A DNA stretch of 64,000 nucleotides from Stereum hirsutum FP-91666 SS1. Taxonomy: Eukaryota > Basidiomycota > Agaricomycetes > Russulales > Stereaceae. Each line of letters begins with the position of its first letter. Within the stretch, counting starts at the first letter, position 1. The notes below the pieces were generated by a model that saw nothing but the letters and a program-made list of their open reading frames with translations, did not search any database and had not been told where the DNA came from. Location: assembly GCF_000264905.1 (NCBI RefSeq), contig NW_006763147.1, positions 62,001 through 126,000 on the forward strand. Direction: 5' to 3'. This document shows, piece by piece, positions 23,351 to 35,248 of the stretch. A program made the position numbers and the translations under genes.

Positions 23351-26074
23351 CTATTGCTGGTCGGCAGGCAAGGCGCTATAGGCAGGGCAGAGCGCTTCCC
23401 AAGCTGCAGAAGGTTGGACGTCATCGCGGATATCGTCGAGGCCAGATGCCATGACCGTGGCAAGACCAGCCTGCATGTGCCAGAAAATGTGACAGTGGAA
23501 GAACCAAGGGCCTGATGGGACGAAGATGTAGGCCATGGTGAGAAGCGGTAGAAGGCGAAATATGGTAGTGTTGACATACCAGGGTTGTCAGTAGTGAAGC
23601 GAACGGTGGTTCCCGCGGCACCGACACCGGAGACATCACGCTTGATGGGGTTCACGGTGTTCACAATGTCGGAAGAGTTGGATTTGACGACCCAGAAGTT
23701 GTTCTGGTGAGAAAAACGGGTGGTTAGTCTATGCTTTCGGATCTCGGTCAAAAGAGAACAATACATACACCGTGCAAGTGGAAGGCTAGGTCATGAAGCC
23801 GAAGTTAGCTATCGGAAGGGTAGTGTATATCGCAAGAGAAAGAAGCTTACGATGAGCCTCGTCGTCGTCGCTGCATGGCGTCGAAGTCAGATATACTCAT
23901 GCTATAACTGTTCGGAAGCTGGTACTTACTTGGGAGGGAAGTCGACCTGGACAGTAACGTTCGGCGGTAAAACGAAAGTATTCTCGGTGATGTTGAAGTC
24001 AGCGCTGCTGTTAGCGCCGTTCAAGATCTTCACCAAGGTCGGCGTGTCTGGAGGGAGATAAGAGACGTTGTTGACGTTCCACTGCGCTTTTCCAGTCGTC
24101 TAACACGCCGGAAGCCACGCGCGCCTCAGCAATGCAAAAATGGAATAAGGCGGAGAAAATACGCACGACAACGAGGTTGAGGGTGATGTTGATATCAGGA
24201 GCAGGAGGCTGTGACCTGCAGTTAGTAATTTCGTCGCTTAGAACCGAATAACTGGACAGACATACAGGGTCGGCGACCAAGGGCTAGAAAAACAGAGTAA
24301 GCGGTAGTTTCACGATTTCATTCCATTCAGAACGGGCTACTCACATGAAGATTGGCCTCAACAAGAGGGTTAACACCATTGGCTGCACCAACGGAGCCAA
24401 CTGGATCCACAGCGGGTGCACCCTCGTAGCGCAAGATGGCCCCGGAATTTGTTCCATTTTCTGTCAAGACATCGCTGTAAGCAGGCGAGTCATTGGAGGT
24501 AAATAGGGGACCCACGGAGGGGGTTGTTCGCGGGATCTCCACCGACGAATCTGAAGAGGGAATAATAAAGTTGTTAAATATGAACTCGAGAGTATGAGAG
24601 GGTGCATACGGAGCGTTGATCCAGTAGTTGCCAACGGGCTGGTCAGCAGTCAACTATATCACGGTCATTAGCTTGTTAGCTGGTTGAAATAGGAGAAGTC
24701 TCGACTGACGACAACAGAGTAACGCTGGCCGGCGAGCATCTCCAATTCGTCGACAACGAGGGGCTGGGTAGCCACACCGTCCGTCTCGATGATCTTCAGA
24801 AATGGAAAACAAGAGATGAGATCCACTCTTCATCACTTCAACTCAGAGCCACTCACAGTAACGTTGTGGCTCTCGAACGACATGGTGAAGACGTTTCGAG
24901 CAGACTGGTTGATCAGCCTGAAACGGTAGCGCTTGCCAGCCGTGACGTTAACGACGGACCACGGGACCTCAGGTCCACCAATGTAACGGCCGACACCGTT
25001 GGTTGTACCAGAGTCGGAGACCCTGAATGTGTGGACACCCGTATGAGTTGATGCAAGGGTTGAAGTAAGCCATTATCGACTTACGGGACGATACCGGTGG
25101 CGACGTAGTGAGCGAGCAAGGAAGTACTGGTGTTGTGCCACCAGTCACCAATTTGAATGATCTATGTGAGAGGATGGTGATTAGAATAAAGACGCTGATT
25201 TCAATCTCTAGCGGGACGTACGGTGGACTCGTCGTCAACATCATACATATCGGCCAATGGGTCGTCGGGATCTGGAAGTATGTTAGCGAAAATGAAAGAA
25301 GAGGATAAAGTGGCCACGCACCATAAATGATCAAAGGCCCACGGAGGCCATCGACGTACTGGACGCTCAGTTGACTGAAGAGCCAGACAATGTCAGCAAT
25401 GCCGAACGATGGTATCCCAACAGATTACTCACCTGTGATACCAAAACGTGCCGCTTTGGGTGGGAAGTAAAGGCAAAGAATATGTGAAGCTTGAGTTGGG
25501 AGCGATTGGGCAAGTGGTGACAAAGGGGGTGCCTTCTTGCCACGCATTGGAGGTATCGACCATGACACCGTCAAAGTCCTAAATACACGCACTCAGAGAC
25601 CATTACCGTGACTTCCATTACGTTGACATACCATGGAGGTGCTGAGACGCATGCTGCTGTCCTCCTAAACGGTGCACGGCAATTTAAGGCGGGCGCATGT
25701 GTCAGTTGGAGGGTCGACGCACCAGTTTGTCGTTGACGGTGACCATGAGCAAGTCTCCCTTGGTGGCGGTGATCAAAGGCCCGGGATAACTGAAAGCCTA
25801 TTAAATCGAGACGAGACCCTCCAGTCGACAGTCACTCACGTTCCATTGGCCGTGATAACACCTTTGAGCACTTGTTAGCATAAGGACGTCAACGTATATA
25901 TGCCAGGTACTCACTTCGCATGAAACCATCGGGGGCAAGCTGAGTGTTGACAATGTCGAGTGTAACCGCAGTGACGTTCGCCGCAGCTGGTGATCTCGGT
26001 TGTACGACAACACCAGCCGCAGAGTGCGACAGGAGCAAGGCAGAAACCACCGAAAGGAGGAGAGTAGAATGCAT
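23351..26074 (-). CDS. Laccase-like multicopper oxidase lacking several copper ligands
   Basis: Eighteen exons, 572 residues: 26074-25915, 25861-25840, 25789-25723, 25664-25632, 25578-25433, 25374-25322, 25271-25222, 25161-25085, 25022-24857, 24793-24710, 24653-24345, 24283-24266, 24208-24167, 24099-23930, 23870-23851, 23785-23769, 23703-23580, 23511-23351. All borders are GT-AG and keep frame. A signal peptide (MHSTLLLSVVSALLLSHSAAG) predicts secretion. Three cupredoxin domains are readable. The C-terminal copper motifs are intact: HPFHLHG (472-478) and HCHIFWHM (525-532), the latter with the type-1 Cys. The N-terminal motifs are not: the laccase HWHG reads DFDG (95-98) and WYHSH reads WYHSQ (140-144). 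Both cysteines of the second disulfide are also replaced (V150, A244). Type-1 copper could bind, but the trinuclear cluster should be impaired. There is no stop or frameshift, so a changed function is more likely than decay. Confidence 0.9.
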
Positions 26075-29000
26075 GGTCGAGCACTCGATACCGTTCTCAA
26101 GTCGTCAGAGGTTTCCCTTTTATCACGTCCACGCCCTTCATTCACTGCTTGTGAACGTCCACCAAATAGCACTGAATTGCTTCATGATTCGTGGCGGAAC
26201 CGCAACAACGGAGACTGCGTGCGTGAGTATACCGTGAATCAGAAACCAAAGGAGGTTTGACGATAAAACGAGGGAGGCCATCCTGCACTAGACTTTGCGA
26301 GGGAGAGCGAAAAAGTGATTGAATGTTCCGCACACACGCATACATTACGAAACGTGTGCCAGAGGGACTTTCGTGGATAAGAAGCTCTTCGGAACGGTAA
26401 AGAATCACAAAAGTGGATACCAGCTCTGTTGGATCTAAAAGTAGAGCATCCTTCAAGCAATAGGTGCATCATCTGTCTCTACCGCGGATAATCGGATGGT
26501 CACGATGAATGACGTTGGTCATAGTGATATGACCAGAGAGTCAAAAAAAAGACGCAGCTCGAGGAGTATATACGGAAAAGGGCTTTACACGGCGTTACCG
26601 TTTGGAAAAGCCCAGTAACGCACGAAGCAGAAACATACCTTACCTTACCTACCCTCGCTTCAGTGGAATCTATTCTTATCCCAAAAGACCGTTGTAAGAT
26701 CAACCTACAAACATCTGAGTTTGGATTGAGATCAGATCAGTTCTGACTCGATACACTCCCCGCCCTCGGTGAATTGCCAAAAGGCTTGGGTTGGGCTTGG
26801 TAGAAAGGCTAGACGATGTCGAGGAGGCACATCCACCGACCTGGCTTGGCGATACGTGACAGTGTCACAACAGCCTCGCTGGCACCATGAACATCCCACG
26901 ACGAAGGTCGCCTGCCAGCCTGTTCAAATAATACGACGAACAGGGCAAACTATTTCGAAGAAGTTCGCCATCAGGTCGAAGAACTTCTGCTGCGATCGAC
27001 TGGACTCGGAAAGAATTGCTCTCTACCTCCCACAAGGTAACATGAAGCGCACTTTATTTGGGTGATATTGTTCCCATCCCTCCTCGTCGCGGCCATACTG
27101 AGTTTGTGTACGCGAAACATTCACAGAGATGTGAGAAGCCGAGGAGGCGACGATTCAAAATGTATAGGAAGGAACCGAGAGCATGCTTATACTGTACCAT
27201 GATAGTTACAGCTTGAGTATGTGGTAGCGAAGAGATATTACGGAACTGCCAGCGGGGGATTATGTTGAAGTTCATGGGAAAGCTTGGGGAAAGCCACAAA
27301 AAGGCAGCACCCAGCCACGGTTGCCTCCCGGCTCGTCCCGAAACAAAACTCCGCGGGTCCGTGCGTCGTGTGCTGACTTGGCACCGTCGCCACGGTGAGA
27401 CTACGATGAGCGGAAATGGCAAGACGACAAGGCTTGTTTGTATTCCTGTGAGTCTTGGATTCCAATTGACGAAGCAAGGCTATATAGACCTTACTCCAAG
27501 GAATCACTTGCGTGTGGGACATCGTCCGACATATTTGATCGTCTTGCAAGATCTGGCGTCATCAGTCGACCAACGTTCGGACCGTGTATGGTAACACAAG
27601 AGGTTGAAGGGACAGTACCGGCCTTCTCTTCCAACCAAGGTTCTTTATATCTTCGTAGAATTACTGTCGCCTTTTATGCCTTTAAACCCTGCAGAGCCTC
27701 GAGGTTTACCTGAAGGGCTTCTCGACCAACACTACAGCGCTCTCGCCTTCTGTCTTCATCTCTGCTTGGTCCAACGACTTCAGTATCCAAAGGCCACTCG
27801 TCTGGTTTGATCCGCTCCTCCGAGCTCATACGATCCTCTCATACCTCGGGCTCGGGTATCCCTCCGCTCTCACTCTCTATGACAGGCCCATGGTTCTGGT
27901 TGCGTTACCCTCTAGCCCGGGATCCCAGCAGTATATTGCCCTTCATCGACGTACCCAGGCCTCATTCGAATAGGAAAAGACCCCGTTTAATTTTCTGGCC
28001 AACAATATCTTGCTTCAGTCTACTATCTCTTCGAGGCATGTCGCGTACCATTCATACCATGGGAGCCATCTCTTTTCGTCGTCATCCACTGCTCCACTTA
28101 TTCGTTCCCGTTTCGCCCACACATCCGTCATCAATCGACGCTGGACCCTGTGCAACACAGATGATCTCCTCCTCTCTCTCGATTTGACGGTAGACATTCA
28201 GAGACATGTCCAAATTCTGCACTCGGGTACACACAGCAGTGTGGGGTATAGTTCGCGACCTATGCGGATCATCCCGTGGTGAAGGTATGGATCTTCTTCA
28301 TCGAGAACTTTTTTACCATCGCTGCATTCTTCAACTCCACATTCATCGGAATGGGCGTGTTTCCGTCATACCGCGCCTTGTTTTAGAGACGTTCCAGGCA
28401 GAGTTGCCGAGCTGCAGAGGCTATGCTGCCGTCTCTTGTATCACCAGACGCCGAGCTGGGTGGCTCGGAAAAACTATCATAGCGTTGCAGGAGAGGATAT
28501 AAAGGTATGAACTTGACGCTTGGTATGACCTTCTGTTGTCTTTGTGGCTTGTGCTTCAATTAAACGATCTTTGTCCGTTCACTTCAGTGAGCTTGCTTTT
28601 CTCCTGCCTTTTCACTCGTGATCATGAGGATTTGATGCGTTGTTGAACCTAGTGAAACGGTTGCAGCTCAAGATCGGCTCGAATTCCAATATGACCCAAT
28701 CTAAGCCCGCCAATGGAAGTGTCGGTAGCACGGTACGTCGCACACTCATCCGACCATCGCGCGCATATTACTCTACCCATCGGCCCTTCCTCATACAATA
28801 TTTATTATCGTCACGCATATGCGTTACACCATTACCGTCGCCCAGAAATCGGACAAAAGCTCCATCAATACAACACAAGCGTCCTCCACTTCTTCGTTAC
28901 CGAAGTCGGTAGACACCGCACCATCGACACAATCGAGTCCGATCTGGCTGAACCTCAATACTGGGAAGGTGAACCATCACAATGAATTATCTACACCTGG

Positions 29001-30482
29001 TCTCGGGCCTAACATGATTTCCTTCAGCCACCAGCAGCGTACGCCCAGATGATGGACAATGATAACTCATCCTGGGGGAAGCCTAAGTTGCATTGACTGT
29101 ACGACGCCATCGTCGACAGCTTGCAGGTCCCATAGACGGAGACATCTGGCTTCTTTCCTCTACCTACAATTTCCAGGAGGCTCGTCTTCGGCCTTTCAAG
29201 ATTTGCTGACCGATATCCACCCCATCCATACTATATACCAGTTCGTCCATCTCACACTCTTACACACAATTAAAAACTATGATCCGCCTCCGTCGTATCA
29301 TATCCGCGCAGTCCGATACCTGATCGATGTCCTCCTTGATGTTCCTTTGAACCTCTTGTTTTGACGCGCTGTGAAACATATCCTTTTGATTTTACATGGC
29401 TACAGACAATCTATAAGATGGTACTCTAGCGATCAGCGTCCCACTACGACGTACTGAGATATCCTCAGTCAGTACACTCCAAGCTCCACCGTGCTCAGGG
29501 GCTCAGCTCGCGAACGTGTGCACTACTCCTATTGCACTGTACTATTCAAGGCCTTGAAACACTCCGCTAAGTCTTGGGCATTGACTGACTGCCTTTCATC
29601 AGTCTATCATGCTGCGGTCGCGGGTCCAGTTCTACTGACGAGCGAGGCCATACAATGGAGCCCCATTGCGGCGCTGGACTTGATCTTGTGGATAGATGTT
29701 GGAGTGCGGCGGCCATAGTGTATCTTTCGCCGTCTTGTCTCATAGAAGGCTCGTCCGCAGTGGGATAGTTACACCAATACACTTTGATTATCCTCTTGGC
29801 AAGAGTGTAGCAAAAATAAGTGGATCTGAAGATGCTCGACTGAAAAGGCCTGTGATTGTGGCGTGAGGTCTGCTTGGCGTCGATTTGACTAAGGAATCAG
29901 GATGTGACCACACATTCTTTATTATGCGGCATTTGTGTCCAGAGAAAAATAAAGATAAACATTCAGGAGGTTTACTAAAGTATTTTTGATTGCAGAGACA
30001 CGAAGCAAGATCATTGGGAAAAGCTCGGGCCAAGAGCAGCAGTTGGACGGCGTTGGGTCAATGCAAAGTTGCAAACAGTTGAAAGTTCGTCAGTGAAGCC
30101 TAACCAGAAGTTTCTAGCAAGAAGGATTTTACTTATGAAGCATGTTTTATCGCGTACGACGCACTGTTAGCGTACTTAGTCTGCGAAGAGCAACAGGCTG
30201 GTACCATTGCGCGGGTCGTGGTTCGAACTTCAAAGCGTAGATTGTAGCTCCGAAGCCAGCCCGCCGGGCTGGACCGTCGAGTCTGAGGCGTATCTATTTT
30301 TATCGTAGCGCCATGACGCATGTTTGAAACCGCTGGTGCATATCGCTGTCCCTGACCCCACGCGTGTTTTCGCACACAATAATGTTTCTAACATCTTTTA
30401 AGTGTCGCACCTTTGCTCCTGCCTATAACCTCTGCAGCTGCCTTCAGTAACCCTGGATTTTATTTGAAACCACGCACCTGAT
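26075..30482. other. Gene-poor stretch of 4.4 kb
   Basis: No intact gene seen. From about 27600 to 29400 the plus strand is pyrimidine-rich with several medium open frames (for example 27807-28187 and 28713-28985) that run out at stops; joining them gave no recognisable family. It may be a decayed gene or only biased sequence. The first part holds the laccase-like gene promoter. No terminal inverted repeats found. Confidence 0.4.
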
Positions 30483-32437
30483 ATGCCTCGTAACGCACAC
30501 TTCACACCAGATCACGCTCCCCTCACCCATCACAAATCCTTGGAGGCGGAAGAAAATAGGACTACAGGGCCGTTGTTCTTTCTCAACCCTACAAGAGCTC
30601 GCTTTTGTCATACAGACATCACACCGGCTCCCACTGGTTTCAATGACAAGAAGACTCCGGCAAGGTATACTCAACCTCAAAACGTCGCTTTCGAATGGAC
30701 CTCTCGAAACAACAGAAAGGGTCGCCACGCCTTGCGTGTTGAGGACTCAGCCTCGCCAACCACCCCATCAGGTTTTGTAGCGCCAACTTCGACGTCGAAG
30801 CCCCTCCCAATTCTACGCAATATCTGGGGTATGTTTGTGGAATATCCGTATTGGGACGTCAGCTGGCTGGTCGCTTGGTGGTTTACGTGGGGGAGTATCG
30901 TGTGGGTCATCAATGCGTTCTTTGTCTGGTTACCCCTTGTACGACCAGAAATGGAGTTTTCGACTGAGATAGCTATTGGAGGAGGTGCGTACTCAGTTCC
31001 TTGACTCTTCTACCGGATCGGTTCGGATGGTGCTTTTCGATCAGCGGTCGAAGGGAGGTGATCGATGATCTGCGCACTCAGCATTGCTTCGTGTGGTTCA
31101 ACTACTCTACCCGAGCATCTGGCGTCACATCAAGGAGGTTTGCGGTCGTGATTTTCATTCTGTCCAATATGGGCTATTCGTCTACCCGTTTACGGTAGTA
31201 GCAATGTCTGGTTGGGAAGGGACATCATGTGAAAGTCGAGTGTGGCGTCACGACGCCACACCAAATTAAATTCCGTAGCATCTTGGCTCTATACATTTTG
31301 AAGGCAGTCTTGCTGATTTATTTTGGCTCATTAGGCGTGACCGCCTTTATTGGTGCCTCGATGTTCGAGATCGGGAGCGTACTTCTCATGATCGAAGCCT
31401 TCAACGAAAATCGAGCCGGCTGCTTTGGTTGGCAATTCGAGCGCCTCTTCCTCAGCGGGTCGAATGGCAGCAAACAAGATTTGGATATCGAGGAAGGCAA
31501 GGCTATCCGGCTTAAACCTGACACAGACCACTGTACACACCATCATCCAAACAGGAAGAACTTGGTCGGCAAGGGTACGACGCCCGCTTCGTTCTTTCCT
31601 CCCCTTCCACCAAAAAATGTACTGATATCAGATCCATACCTTCAGGACGAACAGAGAAGGCAGCTATTCAGGCGGACTCAGAGACGATGGACGAGAATTC
31701 GGTATCTGGGAGTACAGACAGGAGCTGGGTGTGGTTTCCTACCATGAACGAGCTTCGTACACACTACCTCCGAGAAATAGGCTTCCTCGCCTGTTTCTCG
31801 CAATTCATTGGGTATGTCTCACCTCTTCTCGATTCTCGATTCTACCCTACCAGCGCCTTCTCGCTCCTCGGCTAAATGTCTACATTACACCGTTTCACTC
31901 CAGAGCCTCGATTTTCTGGATTGCAGGCCTCACAGGCCTTCCGAACATAATCCCCAAAGGCGACCAGCCTCTGCTCGACGGAATATACTGGGCCCCTCAG
32001 GTCGTAGGGGGTACAGGGTTCATAATCTCCGGATTCCTATTCATGTTGGAGACGCAAAAGACGTGGTGGAAGCCGGCGTGGGGTGTGCTTGGGTGGTGGA
32101 TCGGGTTTTGGAATCTCATTGGGGCATTTGGATTCACCGTGAGTTTTATTCATTCCCTCATCTCCCTAGGATACTAAAGTGTCGTTGGGTCTAGATCTGC
32201 GGTGCGTTTGGATACTCAACGAATAGTGGAATCGAGTTCGAGTCAGCGCTGGCGACATTTTGGGGATCATGGTGCGTTTCTTTTACGCCCCTTCTCCTTG
32301 GCCTCTTCGCTAGTAAGTGCTTCGTACTCACACTCATTTCGCTTTGGTAAAGGGCTTTCTTGATCGCGAGCGTGCTCCAGTACTACGAGAGTCTAGAAAA
32401 ACACCCAGTGACGACAATCAAACCTAGAGCCAATTGA
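30483..32437 (+). CDS. Conserved fungal multipass membrane protein, function unknown
   Basis: Six exons: 30483-30984, 31335-31574, 31646-31811, 31904-32138, 32195-32271, 32353-32437, giving 434 residues. A polar N-terminal region of about 110 residues is followed by hydrophobic helices: DVSWLVAWWFTWGSIVWVIN with a second part, VTAFIGASMFEIGSVLLMIEA, IGFLACFSQFIGASIFWIAG, VVGGTGFIISGFLFML, a Trp-rich helix WWKPAWGVLGWWIGFWNLIG, and FWGSWAFLIASVLQYYESLE. A charged loop of about 80 residues sits between the second and third groups. It looks like an integral membrane protein of a family seen across fungi, but I cannot name a function. Intron 1 is 350 nt, unusually long here; the junction gives GGGVTAFIG in frame. 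The other introns are 56-92 nt. Confidence 0.75.
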
Positions 32438-32648
32438 TTATAATGTAATGTCTTGACATGTATCTCCTTGAATTTAGTCAATCATATGCCTTGAATTGAC
32501 CTTGCTCGGTTTGAGCGATCTACTCGAGTTATACCAGCGTTCGACGACTAATCATACCCATGCTACACTGACCGTCAGTGCAGTCAACGTGGCTACGTCG
32601 CGAATACGGACATACCAAGAAAGGTTGCTTTTCCGTATCTACTCAACG

Positions 32649-34460
32649 TCATTGGTGACCTACAATGACCCAAGGTGAACCGTGAGCCTGAGTAGGATGG
32701 ATAGGGAGGATTTCAAGACAGCTCACCTTCCTAACATGCTCGCTGTCTTTGTTCTCCTGTGATGCATGGTACTTCTTCCGCAACTTCGTCAACGCCTCGG
32801 ACAGTCTGCTCGCCTCGAGCCTCTCTGCAAGGATGAGGCTTGTCATACCCTGGATACACTTCCACGCTTGCTCGTACTCCTCCACCTTCGGATAATCCGC
32901 AATCTCGCTTAGCCACGTAGACGGTCCATCGACGTCAGGATAAAACTCGGTGGACATATTAAGCCAGTCCCACTCCGAGCACGGAACTAGGAATGTAGAT
33001 AAGAATCGCGCGACCTTGGGATAGAACGTGGTGGGCGCGTTTGAGTCGAGGGGTAATGGAGATCGACCAACGCAGATGTCCAACACATCATGAGGTCTGA
33101 TGTTGACCGGTTCGGCGGGAACGGGCTGGGTGGCGTCGACGTAGAGGCCGATGAACCATAAGGAAGGACAATGTGTTACAAAAGAGATGAATGCGGAGAG
33201 CGATAGCGATGTTTTTGATGGGATAAGGGGTTGAGGGTTTAGCGAGAGTCGGGTCAGATGAGGCCATCTGGAAGCCAGCTCGGCAGCTTGTTGATCGTTC
33301 ATCTCGATAGGGTAAGGATGCGTTATTTCGAACTGTGCGAGTTTTTCAAAGCGTAGAAGGGGAAGGAAATCACGGTACATGAGTACGGGGAGGCCGTTGA
33401 AAGCCTCCTCGTCATCTGCATCATAGTTGAGCTGAAAAAAATCGAGGGTGAGGGTATGGAGCGAGGTGCATGATTCGGAAAGCATGTCGAGGAAGTCCTT
33501 GACGTATTTTGGCTGCGGGTGAGATGCGATATGCAGCCACAATTCTTCCAGGCGATGTGATGGTAAGACTGTAGGTGTCAAGAATGCGGATGCGTTGCTG
33601 ATGGTATCAGTGGAGAACGCAAGAATCTCGAGTGAAGGAAAGGCATTTGGATCCAACGAAGGGGCTGAAAAAGGGAATTGTTCCTCTCCGTCAGAGACCA
33701 CTCGAAGCAGGGAGAGATTTTGAGTTATGGCTTTAAGGCTTTTGTGATGCTGCAACTCTCTCGCCAAGTTGGTCGAAAAATATCCAAGTGGGAGATTTAT
33801 ATCCTCTAGTTGTTGAAGGGAGCGGAGAAGCTCGACCAGGTCTGTCTCATGGCGAGGTAATGAGCAGTAACTTTTGATGCGGAGTGACTTCACATGCGAG
33901 GCCCTATCTCTAACGCTTCGCACCAGCCTGGGGAACGAGGTGGATGCGATGATCAGATGAAGGTGAACCAATGTTTCGCTCATGAAAAGCGCATCCTGGT
34001 CTCGACCTGTGATGAAGAGTGACCGAAGGTTCTGGAAGATGGCCTGGGTGGGACGAGTGATCGCGATGTCAAATGCGGCGTGGCGGGAGAGTATATAAGA
34101 GGATTCCGGTGGGAAGTTGGTGAAACTTCGTACTCTTCGCGAATTCGGAAGAAATCGTGCCCATTGTTCCGCGGTGGGCTCTGTGATAAACGACTAAGTT
34201 ACAGACAATCGGTCAAATCGTGTGATCATCAAAAGTGGCAACATTCGTACCAAAGTTTGGACGGTGTCGGAAGGATCGCTCCTGGCCACCCGCATAGGGG
34301 CCAAGGAGCTAAACACATCGGGTTCGGCAACTTTCCAGGTCTCGTCGAGTGCAGGATCTGTCCATTGCCTACAAACTCGTGCATTGCGGGCATTAGAGCC
34401 AGGCTCTAGGCACTGGAAGATGCCCATTAGGATCTCAGGTATCGAAAGGCCGCGATGCAT
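32649..34460 (-). CDS. F-box/LRR-type protein, copy 3
   Basis: Exon 1 34460-34251 (210 nt) and exon 2 34193-32649 give 584 residues. The F-box reads MHRGLSIPEILMGIFQCLEP then NARNARVCRQWTDPALDETW. The intron is phase 0 (gtacga...cttag). Exon 2 begins SFITEPTAEQWARFL and contains repeated leucine-rich segments (LVELLRSLQQLEDINLPLGY, SRWPHLTRLSLNPQPL), suggesting an LRR-like solenoid. The end holds a charged, probably coiled-coil segment (SEALTKLRKKYHASQENKD) before a short tail. It is the most isolated intact copy and one of the more diverged. A role as SCF substrate receptor is inferred from the F-box. Confidence 0.85.
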
Positions 34461-35248
34461 CGTAAGTCTACGAAAGTTCGGGCATTGTTCGCGTGAAGGA
34501 GTTAGAAGGTGCACGAAAAATCGACGACGATTAGGGAGGCGAACCTTCAAGGCAGTGGAAAGGTTACTAGGTGATTTTGGTCTAACACCGTCGCGCAGTT
34601 ACGCATGGATCACCCTGTCATTAACAATTCCACAGTCAGCATTGAGACTGCATGAGACACTCGTGAGCTATTGAACGGTGCTAACATCAAAAGTTGTCTA
34701 GGTGGAGTAACGCGGAGGCATGATGCACCATGCCAAACGCCACATATTATGCCTTTTCTTACATTTGAACTCCGCACTATACTCCGACTTATAAATTGCC
34801 AGGGTTACTTATTCAGCAGAACGCTGGGAGGACTATGGCAGCGATAAAAAGCCCACCTCCCATCTCTTGACAGCCAAAACTGCTATGAAGTCAATGCGAG
34901 AGGGTGTTCTTCGGCACTGACACCAACATAATCAAATCGCACCTCTGAATCCGACTGGATAAGTACTTACTCACGCGCCAAAAATGTGTCTGCATCGCGT
35001 CCCCTCATATCTCGTCAATAGGTTTATTCAGGTTGTGCCCTACAGGAACGCTCGCGAGGAGCTATAGAGCTAGCCATAAATCATAGTTGCTTAAGATCAT
35101 GGTGCAATTTTATGTATTAGCAGCTCCTTACTACCTCAATCTCGGCGTCTGATCTATCATACATGCCGTGTTCGCGGTGGTCGCACAAAATTAAAATAAC
35201 TGATAAATTACTGGTACAGGACTGGACACAGTAGCCCCAATCGCTCGG
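34461..35248. other. Intergenic region upstream of F-box copy 3
   Basis: No gene recognised. It is the promoter side of F-box copy 3 and the 3' flank of the nuclease gene. Confidence 0.5.

Noticed and set aside
30190..30250. Possible tRNA B-box (GTGGTTCGAACTTC)
   Set aside because: No matching A-box, acceptor stem or cloverleaf could be formed around it.
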